Source of the DNA: Hoyosella subflava DQS3-9A1
GTDB taxonomy: Bacteria; Actinomycetota; Actinomycetes; Mycobacteriales; Mycobacteriaceae
Direction: 5' to 3'
Assembly: GCF_000214175.1 (NCBI RefSeq)
Contig: NC_015564.1
Coordinates: 2,480,001-2,544,000 of the forward strand
DNA length: 64,000 nucleotides
Shown here: piece after piece, positions 33,345-42,597 of the stretch
Numbering within the stretch: the first letter of the stretch is position 1
Layout of the letters: each line of letters opens with the position of its first letter
Notes under the pieces: model-generated
Told to the model about the DNA's origin: nothing
Database searches by the model: none
Seen by the model: only the letters and a program-made list of their open reading frames with translations
Translations under genes and position numbers: made by a program

Positions 33345-33995
33345 AGAAGCCTCGAAGTAGGTCAGCCGCCCGAACCGTGTAGCGCGGGTGTCGGCTTCTC
33401 GTACGTCGGCAAACCCCGCGGCGCGCAGACGATCAGGGATGCCCTCGCCCAGGTGATCATGGACATGTGCCTTCGCGCGCCGGCTGCGGGTCAGCCAGCC
33501 ATGGGAACGGTGCGCGCCTCCTGTCACATCGACGAGGTGCAGCTGTCCTCCTGGCCGCAACACGCGCTGGACCTCAGCTAGGGCATCCTGCTTCACCTCG
33601 GTCGGCAGGTGATGCAGCATGAAGGCGGAAAGCACCTGGTCGAACGAGTCATCATCGTAGGGCAGCCGTTGCGCGAACCCGCGTTCGAACTGAACATCGA
33701 GGTGCCTGCGGGCGGCTTTTTTCTCCGCACGACTGAGCGCCTTCGGGTCGGGGTCGATGCCGGTGAACTCCGTAGACGGATACAGCTTCTTAGCGAGAAG
33801 GAGGAGATTCCCCGTACCGCAGCCGATCTCGAGAACGCGACCACCGGGAGAAAGCGCGGCCTGCCGGAGTAGCAGCTCGTGATAGCGCCGGAGATTGTTC
33901 AGCGTACTGAACGGATCGTACAGAGGCAGAAGCCAGTCACGGCCAAAACCGGGAAGGTACCACTCGTCGTGCGGATGCGCTTCGGTGTGAGTCAT
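33339..33995 (-). CDS. Class I SAM-dependent methyltransferase
   Basis: A 218-residue methyltransferase of the UbiE/Methyltransf_11 type: SAM motif I VLEIGCGTGNLL, the acidic ribose contact FTGIDPDPKAL, and the later LPYDDDSFDQVLSAFMLHHLP block. Substrate is unknown. It is divergent from the AraC gene and convergent with the isochorismatase-like gene. Confidence 0.88.
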   Translation of the reverse strand: MTHTEAHPHDEWYLPGFGRDWLLPLYDPFSTLNNLRRYHELLLRQAALSPGGRVLEIGCGTGNLLLLAKKLYPSTEFTGIDPDPKALSRAEKKAARRHLDVQFERGFAQRLPYDDDSFDQVLSAFMLHHLPTEVKQDALAEVQRVLRPGGQLHLVDVTGGAHRSHGWLTRSRRAKAHVHDHLGEGIPDRLRAAGFADVREADTRATRFGRLTYFEASL

Positions 33996-34111
33996 TCCAT
34001 CAATCCCTTCGGAAGATATTCGGATTCTATTGAGCGTAAAGTGGCAGGCAGTTGCAGGGAACGGGTGTTCTTTGGCTTTTGTAGGACGATATTTGTAGAA
34101 CGGGGCTGCTG

Positions 34112-35011
34112 ATGAGTACGAGGATGCTGCGCCGCCTCAGCGACGGAACCCCCGTCGTAAGCTATGAGGTCAGACCGGGGCTGCCAGCGGTGAGCGTGAC
34201 GCGATTCGAGGCGGGCGTACGCGCGCCGGAGAAGTCCTCCCACGCACACGATTTCGTTGTGCTTTGCTTCTTCGAGGACGGTGGCGGGAGCGTGCGCACA
34301 GGGGGCCAGCCTCACCTGATAGCGCCGGGTGATGTATGTGTCGTGACACCGGGTCAGGTGGTATCGGCGCATGATCATGACTCCGGTGATTCAGGTGGCG
34401 GGTGGCTCGTGTTCTTTCCGCCAGAAGTACTGCGAACCGGCGCCGCAGGTGAGTGGCGTTCTCATCCACTTCTCAGTCGCTTCGTCAACGGCGCCACCGA
34501 AACCGCACAGTGGCTCAATGTCCCAGAAGAGGGCAGGTACACATGGTCGCAGCGTTTCCAGTCGCTGGAGCGTGAACTGAAAGAACGCCGCGACGGTTAC
34601 CGCGACGCAGTACTGGCGCACCTCACGCTGCTCCTCGTTGACACGGCACGTTTAGGCGAGAACGTCGTCCGGGATCTCCAAACAAAGAACGAGCCCCTCC
34701 TTGCAGCCGTCTTCGCGCACATTGAGGACCACTACGCTGAACCGTTGGCTCTGACAGATATCGCGCGAGCGGTCGGCCTGACTCCTGGGCACGTGACGAC
34801 GACAGTGAAGAACAAGACTGGTCGTACTGTCGGGGAATGGATTGTGCAGCGGCGCATGGCCGCGGCACGTCGATTGCTCGCCGATACTGTTATTCCTATT
34901 GAGGAAGTCGCGCGCCACACCGGTTTCACCGATCCCGGCTACTTCACGAGAATCTTCCGCCGCAACCACGGGACCACCCCACTCAACTGGCGACGGTCGG
35001 GCAATGCGTAG
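34112..35011 (+). CDS. AraC-family transcriptional regulator
   Basis: A 299-residue regulator with an N-terminal cupin sensor (SHAHDFVVLCFFEDGGG...APGDVCVVTPGQV) and two C-terminal HTH motifs (ALTDIARAVGLTPGHVTTTVKNKTG and PIEEVARHTGFTDPGYFTRIFRRNHG). It lies 116 bases from the divergent methyltransferase and overlaps the PhoD-like gene by 8 bases, so either neighbour may be its target. Confidence 0.9.
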   Translation: MSTRMLRRLSDGTPVVSYEVRPGLPAVSVTRFEAGVRAPEKSSHAHDFVVLCFFEDGGGSVRTGGQPHLIAPGDVCVVTPGQVVSAHDHDSGDSGGGWLVFFPPEVLRTGAAGEWRSHPLLSRFVNGATETAQWLNVPEEGRYTWSQRFQSLERELKERRDGYRDAVLAHLTLLLVDTARLGENVVRDLQTKNEPLLAAVFAHIEDHYAEPLALTDIARAVGLTPGHVTTTVKNKTGRTVGEWIVQRRMAAARRLLADTVIPIEEVARHTGFTDPGYFTRIFRRNHGTTPLNWRRSGNA

Positions 35012-36734
35012 CGCGCATTCTCAGGTATCCGTCAGCATTAACCCGCAGAATGACAGCGTGCATCCAGCGTCGCGAAGGACACCAGAACTCATGGTCGGCC
35101 CACTCTTGAGGTACGTCGACGCGGACTCCGCAACGGTCTGGGTACAGACGAATCAGCGATGCCAGGTGACCGTGATCTGCGGCGATCAGTCGGTGACCGA
35201 GTCCACGTGGTCAGTCCATGGCCGGCACTTCGCGTTGATCGTGCTCACTGGCCTCACTCCAGGAAGCGCGCTCCCGTACTCGCTCGAACTGGACGGCGAA
35301 CCGACGTGGCCCCCAGAACTCGGGGAGAGCGAGATGATACGGCCCCAGAGTGTGATCCGGACTCTCCCCGAAGGGGCATCTCCGGGCCGCCGTACGCGAA
35401 TCGCGTTTGGCTCCTGCTACCGCGCGGGCGATCTCTCCCCCGGGGTTTCGAAGGAACTGGGCGCGGACTCACTCGTCGCGCTGTCGCGTTTCATGATGAG
35501 CATCGATGCCTCGGAGTGGCCTGACGTCCTGTGTCTCCTCGGCGATCAGGTGTATGCCGACAATGGTCCGGAGTCACTCGCCGAGCACCTCACCCGCGAA
35601 GACGACGGGCAGCTGCACGCTGTCGACTTCGGGCAGTACGCAATCCTCTACGAGGAGGCGTGGACACAGCCGGATGTGCAATGGCTCCTCTCAACCGTCC
35701 CCACCTGCATGATTCTGGATGACCACGATCTGCGCGACGATTGGAATACCTCGTCTGCGTGGCGGCACGAAGCCGCGCAGAACCCCCACTGGAACCGGAT
35801 CGTCGAAGGCGCGCTCTCCTCGTATTGCGTCTACCAGCACCTCGGTAACCTCTCGCCTGCGCAACTCGCCAACGACGTCGTCTTCAATGCACTGCGTAGT
35901 ACGCGGGACGAAGCGGACCGGGACGAATTCCTGAGAAGGTTCGCGCTCGACTCCGACCGGCACCCAGAGCAGGCGCGGTGGAGCTTCGAGAGGAACTTTG
36001 GGCTCGCGCACCTGGTGATGGTCGACACCAGGTGTTCGAGGGACCTTACTGAGACGGAACGACGGCTTCTCGACCGGGAAGAGTGGCAATGGGTACGCGG
36101 CCAGGTACTCGAATCCGACGCCCCGCATATCCTGATCGGCACGTCACTCCCGGTGCTGATGCTGCCCGGTATTCATCAGCTCGAAGGCTGGAATGAAGCA
36201 GTATGTGCGGGTCGCTGGGGACCCCGATGGGCCCGCACGGGTGAACGAATTCGCCGCGCCCTTGACCTGGAGCACTGGGGCGCGTTCCGCGCGTCCTTCC
36301 TCGACATGGTGGCGCTCGCCCGCGATGCTGCTCGCAAACCGCACCCGCCCCAGACGTTCACATGGTTGTCGGGAGATGTCCACAGCTCGTACATCGGCGC
36401 CGGTAAACTTGACGAACTGCCGCACTCCCCCATGGCGATTACCCAGCTCACGATGTCCCCGTTCCGGAACCCGCTGCCGAAGGCAGTCCGCCAAGCGAAG
36501 AAGATTCTCGGCGCACGAACTGTGGCCACGGCATTCCGCTGGATCGCGCACCGAGCGAAGGTCGACGACACCGGTCTCGACTGGACGATCCCGCACGGTC
36601 CTTGGTTTCGCAACGGCGTGATGACGCTCGATCTTACGGACGACCGCGCACTCGCGCTCATCGACCACGCCGTCATCGCCGAGGACGGCAGCCACCGGCT
36701 GCACCGAACGGCGACAGTGGAGCTGCGAGCGTGA
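35004..36734 (+). CDS. PhoD-like metallophosphatase
   Basis: A 576-residue protein of the alkaline phosphatase D family. Metal and active-site blocks are IAFGSCYRAGD, LLGDQVYADNGPE, MILDDHDLRDDW and TWLSGDVHSSYIG. No Sec or Tat signal is seen at ATG 35004 or at the later ATG 35091, so it is probably cytoplasmic, unlike classic secreted PhoD. The start overlaps the AraC stop; ATG 35091 is an alternative. Confidence 0.85.
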   Translation: MRSAHSQVSVSINPQNDSVHPASRRTPELMVGPLLRYVDADSATVWVQTNQRCQVTVICGDQSVTESTWSVHGRHFALIVLTGLTPGSALPYSLELDGEPTWPPELGESEMIRPQSVIRTLPEGASPGRRTRIAFGSCYRAGDLSPGVSKELGADSLVALSRFMMSIDASEWPDVLCLLGDQVYADNGPESLAEHLTREDDGQLHAVDFGQYAILYEEAWTQPDVQWLLSTVPTCMILDDHDLRDDWNTSSAWRHEAAQNPHWNRIVEGALSSYCVYQHLGNLSPAQLANDVVFNALRSTRDEADRDEFLRRFALDSDRHPEQARWSFERNFGLAHLVMVDTRCSRDLTETERRLLDREEWQWVRGQVLESDAPHILIGTSLPVLMLPGIHQLEGWNEAVCAGRWGPRWARTGERIRRALDLEHWGAFRASFLDMVALARDAARKPHPPQTFTWLSGDVHSSYIGAGKLDELPHSPMAITQLTMSPFRNPLPKAVRQAKKILGARTVATAFRWIAHRAKVDDTGLDWTIPHGPWFRNGVMTLDLTDDRALALIDHAVIAEDGSHRLHRTATVELRA

Positions 36735-36753
36735 CCGCGGACTAGACGATGCG

Positions 36754-38400
36754 CTAAGGCGCGGTCACCCCACCAAAAGCGACGCCCGACAGCGCGGACA
36801 CGTCGCGTTTCCACGTGACAAGGTCGTCGTAACTAAATTTCGAAAGATGGTCATGTCCGCAGGCTCGCGCCATCACCTGCATCAGTTCGACAGTTGCGCC
36901 GAGATATCGAGCGAGCCGTTGCGCTGCTTCGTCGACGGGAAGGCGGCTACGCAAGACCGGGTCCTGGGTCGCGATGCCGACGGGGCATTTGTTCGTGTGG
37001 CACGCTCGCATGCCCAGACATCCGATGGCCTGCATCGCCGAGTTTGCGATAGCGATGGCGTCGGCGCCCAATGCGAGTGCCTTGATGAAGTCAGCGTGGG
37101 TGCGCAGTCCACCCGTAATGATCAAGGTGACGTCATGCACCCCAATCGAGTCAAGATGGCGGCGCGCTCGCGCTAGTGCAGGGATCGTCGGTACTGAGAT
37201 GTTGTCCCGGAAGAGGAGCGGCGCAGCGCCCGTCCCGCCACCGCGACCATCGAGAATCACGTAATCGACTCCGATGGCCACCGCAGCGTCGAGGTCGCGT
37301 TCGATGTGCTGCGCAGACATCTTTACGCCGATCGGGATCCCCCCGGTGGCCTCCCGGATCTCAGCCGCGACACGCCGGTAGTCATCGACACTTGTGAGGT
37401 CTGGGAAACGGGCAGGAGAAACCGCTGGGGTACCTTCTTCGAGCCCGCGGACGCGCGCGATCTTGCCCTTTACTTTGTGGCCCGGCAAATGCCCGCCGGT
37501 TCCGGTCTTCGCCGCCTGCCCAAGTTTGAAGTGGAACGCCTGGCTGGCAGTGACCTTTTCGATCGTGTACCCAAATCTCGCCGACGCGAGTTCGTAAAAG
37601 TACCGGCTGTTCGCAGCTTGCTCTTCGGGGAGGACCCCACCTTCCCCTGAACAGATACCTGTGCCTGCAAGATCGGCGCCAAGGGCGAGTGCGGTTTTCG
37701 CCTCCTCGGAAAGCGCTCCGTAACTCATGTCGGAGACCAGAAGCGGGATCTCGAGGCGCAGCGGACGTGCAGCTCGCGGTCCGATTGTGACAGCAGTACC
37801 GACAGCGGCGTCATCGAGCAGCGGCGGAGTTGCAAGTTGTGCCGTCACCAGCTGCAGATCGTCCCAGGTGGGCAGGTCCGCGCGCGGTACCCCCATCGCT
37901 TCGACCTGACCGTGATGCCCGACCTTGGTGAGACCGTCAGTCGCGAGACGCTGAATCGCGCCGTTGTGTGGTTCTTCCGGAGTGCCCTTGAAATCGGCGT
38001 AAAGGCCCTGGTAAGCATCTCGCGCATACTTCTGCGGATGGTGGTTTTCCCATCGTGCGATTTCTGCCTCATCGACCCAGACCGCACCGTCTTCGACCCA
38101 GGCGGAAAACTTCTTCAGGTCTGCACCCTGGTAGTGAATATTGATGCCCGTCCCGGCGTCGTAGGTGGAGCCGTGGAGACCGCACACTAACCGCCCGGCT
38201 CGAACAAGTCCGTCGGACAGCAGAGCACCACGATGCTGACACCGCCCGTACATCACGGAAACACCCTGGTTTCCGCGGTGACGGATGATCACCAGGTCCA
38301 CGTTCGCGACAAGCGCATACGCGGGTTGCTCCGGCAGGAGGTCGTCCCATGCCGCGATCTTCGTGGCGCCCACTGAACTGACAGAAATCTCGGCACTCAT
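36754..38400 (-). CDS. Rieske domain fused to FMN-binding glutamate synthase-like protein
   Basis: About 548 residues. The N-terminal 115 residues form a Rieske [2Fe-2S] domain with C-Q-H (YGRCQHRG) and C-G-L-H (LVCGLHGSTYD) ligands. The rest is the glutamate-synthase FMN barrel: SDMSYGALSEEAK, GIGVKMSAQHIE, DGRGGGTGAAP and a 3Fe-4S-type cluster CLGMRACHTNKCPVGIATQ. No amidotransferase domain exists, so it is not a standard glutamate synthase. ATG 38400 lies 6 bases after AAGGGG. The fusion suggests electron transfer from Rieske to FMN within one chain. Confidence 0.88.
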   Translation of the reverse strand: MSAEISVSSVGATKIAAWDDLLPEQPAYALVANVDLVIIRHRGNQGVSVMYGRCQHRGALLSDGLVRAGRLVCGLHGSTYDAGTGINIHYQGADLKKFSAWVEDGAVWVDEAEIARWENHHPQKYARDAYQGLYADFKGTPEEPHNGAIQRLATDGLTKVGHHGQVEAMGVPRADLPTWDDLQLVTAQLATPPLLDDAAVGTAVTIGPRAARPLRLEIPLLVSDMSYGALSEEAKTALALGADLAGTGICSGEGGVLPEEQAANSRYFYELASARFGYTIEKVTASQAFHFKLGQAAKTGTGGHLPGHKVKGKIARVRGLEEGTPAVSPARFPDLTSVDDYRRVAAEIREATGGIPIGVKMSAQHIERDLDAAVAIGVDYVILDGRGGGTGAAPLLFRDNISVPTIPALARARRHLDSIGVHDVTLIITGGLRTHADFIKALALGADAIAIANSAMQAIGCLGMRACHTNKCPVGIATQDPVLRSRLPVDEAAQRLARYLGATVELMQVMARACGHDHLSKFSYDDLVTWKRDVSALSGVAFGGVTAP

Positions 38401-38568
38401 CACTTTCCCCTTCTGCTCGGTGAAACAGTACCGGCACGTCCCCCTCAGTGCCCTCGTGTCCGCGGAGGCTGCGGTTTGGACGGCGTCGCAGCGGTAACGT
38501 CTGAACCGTAGATGCTCACCAGAAGTGCTTCATTGCACGGTCAGTGAACTTCCCCGTGCGATGCGAAG

Positions 38569-39300
38569 CTAGCTCGTCGACGTTCCTGTAAGGGTTGCTG
38601 CCGCTTCCTTGACTATCGCGGCGAATGCGTCTGTGTGCGAGGCTGGAAGGTAGTGTCCGGCGCCCGGGATCACACGCCGGGTTGCGTTCGCGGAAGTGGC
38701 AACGAAGTTCCGTTCGTGCGCGCGAAAATGGTCGAATCTGCCGTTGACAAACCACACTGGCCCGGCGTAGGCGCGCAGCGCTGCCAGCACATCGAATCGT
38801 GTCACCTCGCGCACCACGTCCGGGATGACTTCCGTGGCTATTCCTGCCTGCATCATTTCCTCGACAAGTGGTGGTTCGGCGAACTTTTCGAGCAGTGAGC
38901 GACTGAGACGATCGCCCCGGTCCGGCAAGCGCAAAAGTAGGCGATGCGCCGCAAGGAATGGCAGGCCAAACAACCTGTTCGGAATAGCTGTCGCGCCAGC
39001 GATCAGGAGTCCGGCGAACTTCTCGGGGGTTCGCGCGGCTGCCGCGATGGTCATGTACCCGCCGAGGGAATGACCCACCACGAGGGCTCTGCCTCCCACT
39101 TCATCGATCCCCTCGTAGATAGCCTCGATCGCGCCATCTACCGTGAATGGCTGGCCGCGGCGTTTGCCGTGGCCAGGTAAGTCGACCGCGATTGCGCGAT
39201 GGTTCGCGGCATGAAGGCGACGGATGTGTTCTCCCCACGCGGCGCTACTGAGCCGGATTCCGTGCACGAAAACGACGGGCGGCTGGCTGGCGGTGTCCAC
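38569..39300 (-). CDS. Alpha/beta hydrolase
   Basis: A 243-residue hydrolase: oxyanion FVHGIRLSSAAW, nucleophile Ser in VVGHSLGGYM, acid Asp in VNGRFDHFR and His in IPGAGHYLPAS. Substrate unknown. It follows the XRE regulator gene by 3 bases on the same strand, so it is co-transcribed with the repressor from the twin-palindrome promoter. Confidence 0.85.
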   Translation of the reverse strand: MDTASQPPVVFVHGIRLSSAAWGEHIRRLHAANHRAIAVDLPGHGKRRGQPFTVDGAIEAIYEGIDEVGGRALVVGHSLGGYMTIAAAARTPEKFAGLLIAGATAIPNRLFGLPFLAAHRLLLRLPDRGDRLSRSLLEKFAEPPLVEEMMQAGIATEVIPDVVREVTRFDVLAALRAYAGPVWFVNGRFDHFRAHERNFVATSANATRRVIPGAGHYLPASHTDAFAAIVKEAAATLTGTSTS

Positions 39301-39303
39301 AGC

Positions 39304-39570
39304 TTATGACGCCTTCTGGAACGCGTCAGCATCACGCCAGGCATCAGCGATTGATTGCAGCGGAACGTCAAGTGCCACACTCAGGTGCACGATTGTGCCG
39401 AAGGCGGGGGTTGGCATGCGGCCGGTTTCGATCTTGCGAAGCGTCTCGGGCGAGATCCCCGCGCGGGATGCCACATCGGCCAGCGCGCTATCGCCGCGAG
39501 CTTCACGGAGAAGCGCACCTAGTCGGCGCCCCGCGGCGATCTGTTCTGGGGTGAGCGGATTCCTGACCAT
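39304..39570 (-). CDS. XRE-family repressor
   Basis: An 88-residue one-domain Cro/CI-type protein from ATG 39570. The HTH is ALADVASRAGISPETLRKIETGR, followed by a short helix. The longer upstream reading would translate the operator region and is rejected. It is divergent from a methionine aminopeptidase with two perfect palindromes between, and sits 3 bases before an alpha/beta hydrolase gene. Autorepression plus control of both neighbours is the simple reading. Confidence 0.85.
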   Translation of the reverse strand: MVRNPLTPEQIAAGRRLGALLREARGDSALADVASRAGISPETLRKIETGRMPTPAFGTIVHLSVALDVPLQSIADAWRDADAFQKAS

Positions 39571-39590
39571 GTATTGAGGGTACCGCGAGT

Positions 39591-39633
39591 GGTATTTAAA
39601 TACCCACCCAGATAAGGTGGTATTTAAATACCA
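39591..39633. promoter_or_regulatory. Twin perfect palindromes, XRE operator
   Basis: GGTATTTAAATACC occurs at 39591-39604 and again at 39619-39632, the latter extended to TGGTATTTAAATACCA (39618-39633). Centres are 28 bp apart. Both are strikingly AT-rich in a GC-rich genome. They lie between the start codons of the XRE repressor (39570) and the aminopeptidase (39652) and should overlap both promoters. Confidence 0.85.
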
Positions 39634-39651
39634 ACAGGAGGGGCAGGGGTA

Positions 39652-40428
39652 GTGGTTGAACTCAAAACACCAGCAGAGATCGAGCGGATGCGGGTTTCCG
39701 GGGCATTCGTCGCGACGGTCCTCGACGAGCTCTCTGACCTGGCCGGCGTGGGGGTGAACGTGCGTGAACTCGAACAGCACGCGCGCACCATGATCCGAGC
39801 GCGGGGCGCGGAATCGTGTTTCTGGGACTACTCACCATCCTTCGGGTCAGGCCCCTTCCGCAACGTGCTGTGTGTCTCCGTCAATGACGCTGTCTTGCAC
39901 GGACTCCCATCCAGCTACACCTTGCGTGACGGCGACCTCCTTTGCCTGGACCTTGCGGTCGCAATCGATGGCTGGGTCGCTGATTCCGCGCGCAGCATGA
40001 TCGTCGGCACACCACGAGGTGACGATCAGCGCCTCCTTGAAGCGACTGAACACGCACTTGCCGCGGGCATCGCAGCCGCCCGCGCAGGCAACCGCCTAGG
40101 CGATGTGTCGGCAGCCATCGGTGCAGTAGCGAACAAATACAGCTACCCCGTGAACACCGACTTCGGTGGCCACGGACTGGGCAGAACCATGCACGAGGAG
40201 CCGCATGTGCCGAATAAAGGCATCCCTGGCCGGGGCATGAAGCTGCGGTGCGGAATGACACTGGCGATAGAACCCTGGTTCGCGAAAACGACCGATCGAA
40301 TCATTCTCGACGATGACGGTTGGACCCTCCGTTCCGCGGACGGCTCGCGCGGAGCGCACTCCGAGCACAGCATCGCAATCACGGAAGCGGGGCCTCTGAT
40401 TCTGACGCTTCCCGCACAAGTGCTGTAG
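39652..40428 (+). CDS. map: Type I methionine aminopeptidase
   Basis: A 258-residue metallopeptidase that removes the initiator Met. The metal ligands are present: two Asp in CLDLAVAIDGWVADSARS, His in FGGHGLGRTMHEEPHVPN, Glu in LAIEPWF and Glu in HSEHSIAI. It lacks the N-terminal zinc-finger/SH3 extension. GTG 39652 follows an AGGAGGGG-type ribosome site. The unusual point is regulation by a dedicated XRE repressor, which suggests a conditional paralogue rather than the housekeeping copy. Confidence 0.92.
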   Translation: MVELKTPAEIERMRVSGAFVATVLDELSDLAGVGVNVRELEQHARTMIRARGAESCFWDYSPSFGSGPFRNVLCVSVNDAVLHGLPSSYTLRDGDLLCLDLAVAIDGWVADSARSMIVGTPRGDDQRLLEATEHALAAGIAAARAGNRLGDVSAAIGAVANKYSYPVNTDFGGHGLGRTMHEEPHVPNKGIPGRGMKLRCGMTLAIEPWFAKTTDRIILDDDGWTLRSADGSRGAHSEHSIAITEAGPLILTLPAQVL

Positions 40429-40431
40429 CCA

Positions 40432-41805
40432 CTACCCCGCTTGAGGCTTGGACTTTTTCTTCCGCTCCTCGACCTCCTCGATCGCCTGGCGGCCAAGCAT
40501 CCATTGTTCTGTCACGTTGAGCTGAGTACGCGCATTCGACACAAACGCGAACGTCCAATACAGCAGCGTGCTGTACCGGTTCTTGAATCCGACCAGGTAG
40601 AACAAGTGGATAGCGAGCCACATGAACCAGCCCACCACACCCGTCACCGGGATCTTGCCGCCGATGACACGCCCGACCGCGCTGTACTTCGAGATGACAG
40701 CGATGCTGCCCTTATCGAGGTATTTGAATGGCTTCCGGTCGCCCGGCGAGCCAGCCGACTCCGCGACCTCTGACTTGATGAGCTTGCCGACATAAGTTCC
40801 ACTCTGGATGGCGGCCGGGGCGATACCCGGGACATCGTCAAGCGCCATCATGTCACCGACGATGAAGACGTTCGATTGCCCCTCGATCGTCAGATCCGGG
40901 TTAACCCGCACCCGGCCCGCGCGGTCGAGTTCAGTGCCGGTCTGGTCGGCCACGATCTTGCCTAGGGAGCTTGCCGAAACGCCAGCCGCCCAAATCTTCG
41001 CGTACGCAGGGATCCGCCGTTCGTTTCCCTCTTTGTCCTTGACCACCAAACCGCCCTCGTCGACGTCGGTCACGAACGTATCGAGAAGCACTTCCACACC
41101 GATTTTCTCGAGGCGCCGCTGGGCTTTCCCGCCAAGCTTCTCCCCCATGGGAGGAAGCACGAGTGGAGCGGCATCGACAAGCACGACACGAGCCATAGAA
41201 GGATCGATGTTGCGGAACGCCCCGACGAGGGTCTGGCGCGCGAGCTCGGCGATCTGCCCCGCCATCTCCACACCGGTGGGCCCTGCCCCCACGACAACAA
41301 ATGTGAGAAGCCTTGCCTGTTCCTGTGGGTCTTCGGACAGCTCTGCCCGCTCGAACGCGGTGAGGATCTTGCCGCGGAGTTCGAGGGCGTGGTCAATGGT
41401 TTTCATGCCGGGTGCGAACCGTGCGAAGTGGTCGTTGCCGAAATACGACTGCTCTGCACCTGCTGCGATGATCAGGCTGTCGTAGGACGTGACGGTCGTG
41501 TGATCGGACGCTTCTGACGTGACAGTCTGATTCCGCACGTCGATATCGACGACTTTTCCGAGCAGAACCTGCGCGTTCTTCTGCTTGCGAAGGATGATCC
41601 GGTTGGGCACTGCGATCTCCCCAACCGAGAGAATTCCCGTTGCCACTTGGTAAAGGAGCGGCTGAAACAAGTGGTGGGTGGTTCGCGCAATCAGCGTCAC
41701 ATCCACATTCGCATGCTTGAGCTTCTGGGCAGCGAAGATGCCCCCAAAGCCAGATCCGATGATCACTACGTGGTGCCGCTCCAGCTGCGCTGCCTGGGTT
41801 CCCAT
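40432..41805 (-). CDS. ndh: Type II NADH dehydrogenase
   Basis: A 457-residue membrane-peripheral FAD enzyme that passes electrons from NADH to menaquinone. FAD motif VVIIGSGFGGIFAAQKL (residues 13-29), second Rossmann TFVVVGAGPTGVEMAG, quinone-site AAIQSGTYVGK and a C-terminal hydrophobic helix (VVGWFMWLAIHLFYLVGF) with a Lys-rich tail match mycobacterial Ndh. It is divergent from the nitroreductase gene. Confidence 0.92.
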   Translation of the reverse strand: MGTQAAQLERHHVVIIGSGFGGIFAAQKLKHANVDVTLIARTTHHLFQPLLYQVATGILSVGEIAVPNRIILRKQKNAQVLLGKVVDIDVRNQTVTSEASDHTTVTSYDSLIIAAGAEQSYFGNDHFARFAPGMKTIDHALELRGKILTAFERAELSEDPQEQARLLTFVVVGAGPTGVEMAGQIAELARQTLVGAFRNIDPSMARVVLVDAAPLVLPPMGEKLGGKAQRRLEKIGVEVLLDTFVTDVDEGGLVVKDKEGNERRIPAYAKIWAAGVSASSLGKIVADQTGTELDRAGRVRVNPDLTIEGQSNVFIVGDMMALDDVPGIAPAAIQSGTYVGKLIKSEVAESAGSPGDRKPFKYLDKGSIAVISKYSAVGRVIGGKIPVTGVVGWFMWLAIHLFYLVGFKNRYSTLLYWTFAFVSNARTQLNVTEQWMLGRQAIEEVEERKKKSKPQAG

Positions 41806-41856
41806 TGCAACTTCCTCATATCGTTCCCGGCCTGACGTCGCCGGTAATTATTCGTA

Positions 41857-41872
41857 TTTCCTCGTAACATTG
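41857..41872. repeat. 16-bp element shared with the mazE promoter region
   Basis: TTTCCTCGTAACATTG here differs by one base from TTTCCTCGTAGCATTG at 51854-51869. Both lie in divergent intergenic regions, here between ndh and the nitroreductase gene. No function is known to me. Confidence 0.5.
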
Positions 41873-41936
41873 CCAACCGTATCGAACGCCCGAGTATGAC
41901 GAAGCGACTATCGGTGAACTCTGGAGGCTTGCCGCG

Positions 41937-42596
41937 ATGGATATCCGATCCGTAGACGAATTGCTCAGTACTACACGCGCGGTGCGCAAGCGCCTCGATC
42001 TGGAGCGTCCCGTTCCAGGTGAGGTCATCGAGGAATGCCTGCAGCTTGCTGTGCAGGCACCCACCGGCACGAACGCTCAGGGATGGCGCTTCCTCGTCGT
42101 TACCGATGCCGACAAACGAGCAGCGCTCGCCGAGATGTACCGGCGAGGATGGGAACGCTATTACGGCGATGCAGACAGACAGATCGCATCCGTACCGGAG
42201 CGATTTCAGGAGCAGCAGCGCCGCCTTGTCTCTTCGGGTCAGTTCCTCGCCGACAACATGCACCGCGTTCCTGTGCACGTAGTCCCGTGCGTTCTGAGCC
42301 CGCGCGACGGCGTCGATACCACGTTCCTTCAGGCCAGCCTCTACGGTTCCGTGTTCCCCGCCGTCTGGTCCTTCCAGCTCGCCCTGCGCAGCAGAGGACT
42401 TGGCTCCGTCCTGACCACGCTGCACCTTCTCGAGGAAGACGCAGCTGCCGACGTTCTGGGCCTTCCAGCAAACGTGAAACAAGCGGCCCTGCTGCCGGTC
42501 GCCTACACCAAAGGAACCGACTTCCGGCCCGCCACAAGGCGCCCGGTCCAGGAGATCACCTATTGGAACTCATGGAAATCGCCCCGCCTGGAGTAG
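41937..42596 (+). CDS. Nitroreductase-family protein
   Basis: A 219-residue FMN-dependent nitroreductase fold: TTRAVRKRLDLERPVPGEVIEE at the N-terminus, the FMN contact QAPTGTNAQGWRF, and the C-terminal LPANVKQAALLPVAYTKG. Likely reduces nitro or quinone compounds; substrate unknown. A TGGAGG ribosome site precedes the ATG. The stop is 1 base from the stop of the convergent L,D-transpeptidase. Confidence 0.9.
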   Translation: MDIRSVDELLSTTRAVRKRLDLERPVPGEVIEECLQLAVQAPTGTNAQGWRFLVVTDADKRAALAEMYRRGWERYYGDADRQIASVPERFQEQQRRLVSSGQFLADNMHRVPVHVVPCVLSPRDGVDTTFLQASLYGSVFPAVWSFQLALRSRGLGSVLTTLHLLEEDAAADVLGLPANVKQAALLPVAYTKGTDFRPATRRPVQEITYWNSWKSPRLE

Positions 42597-42597
42597 G

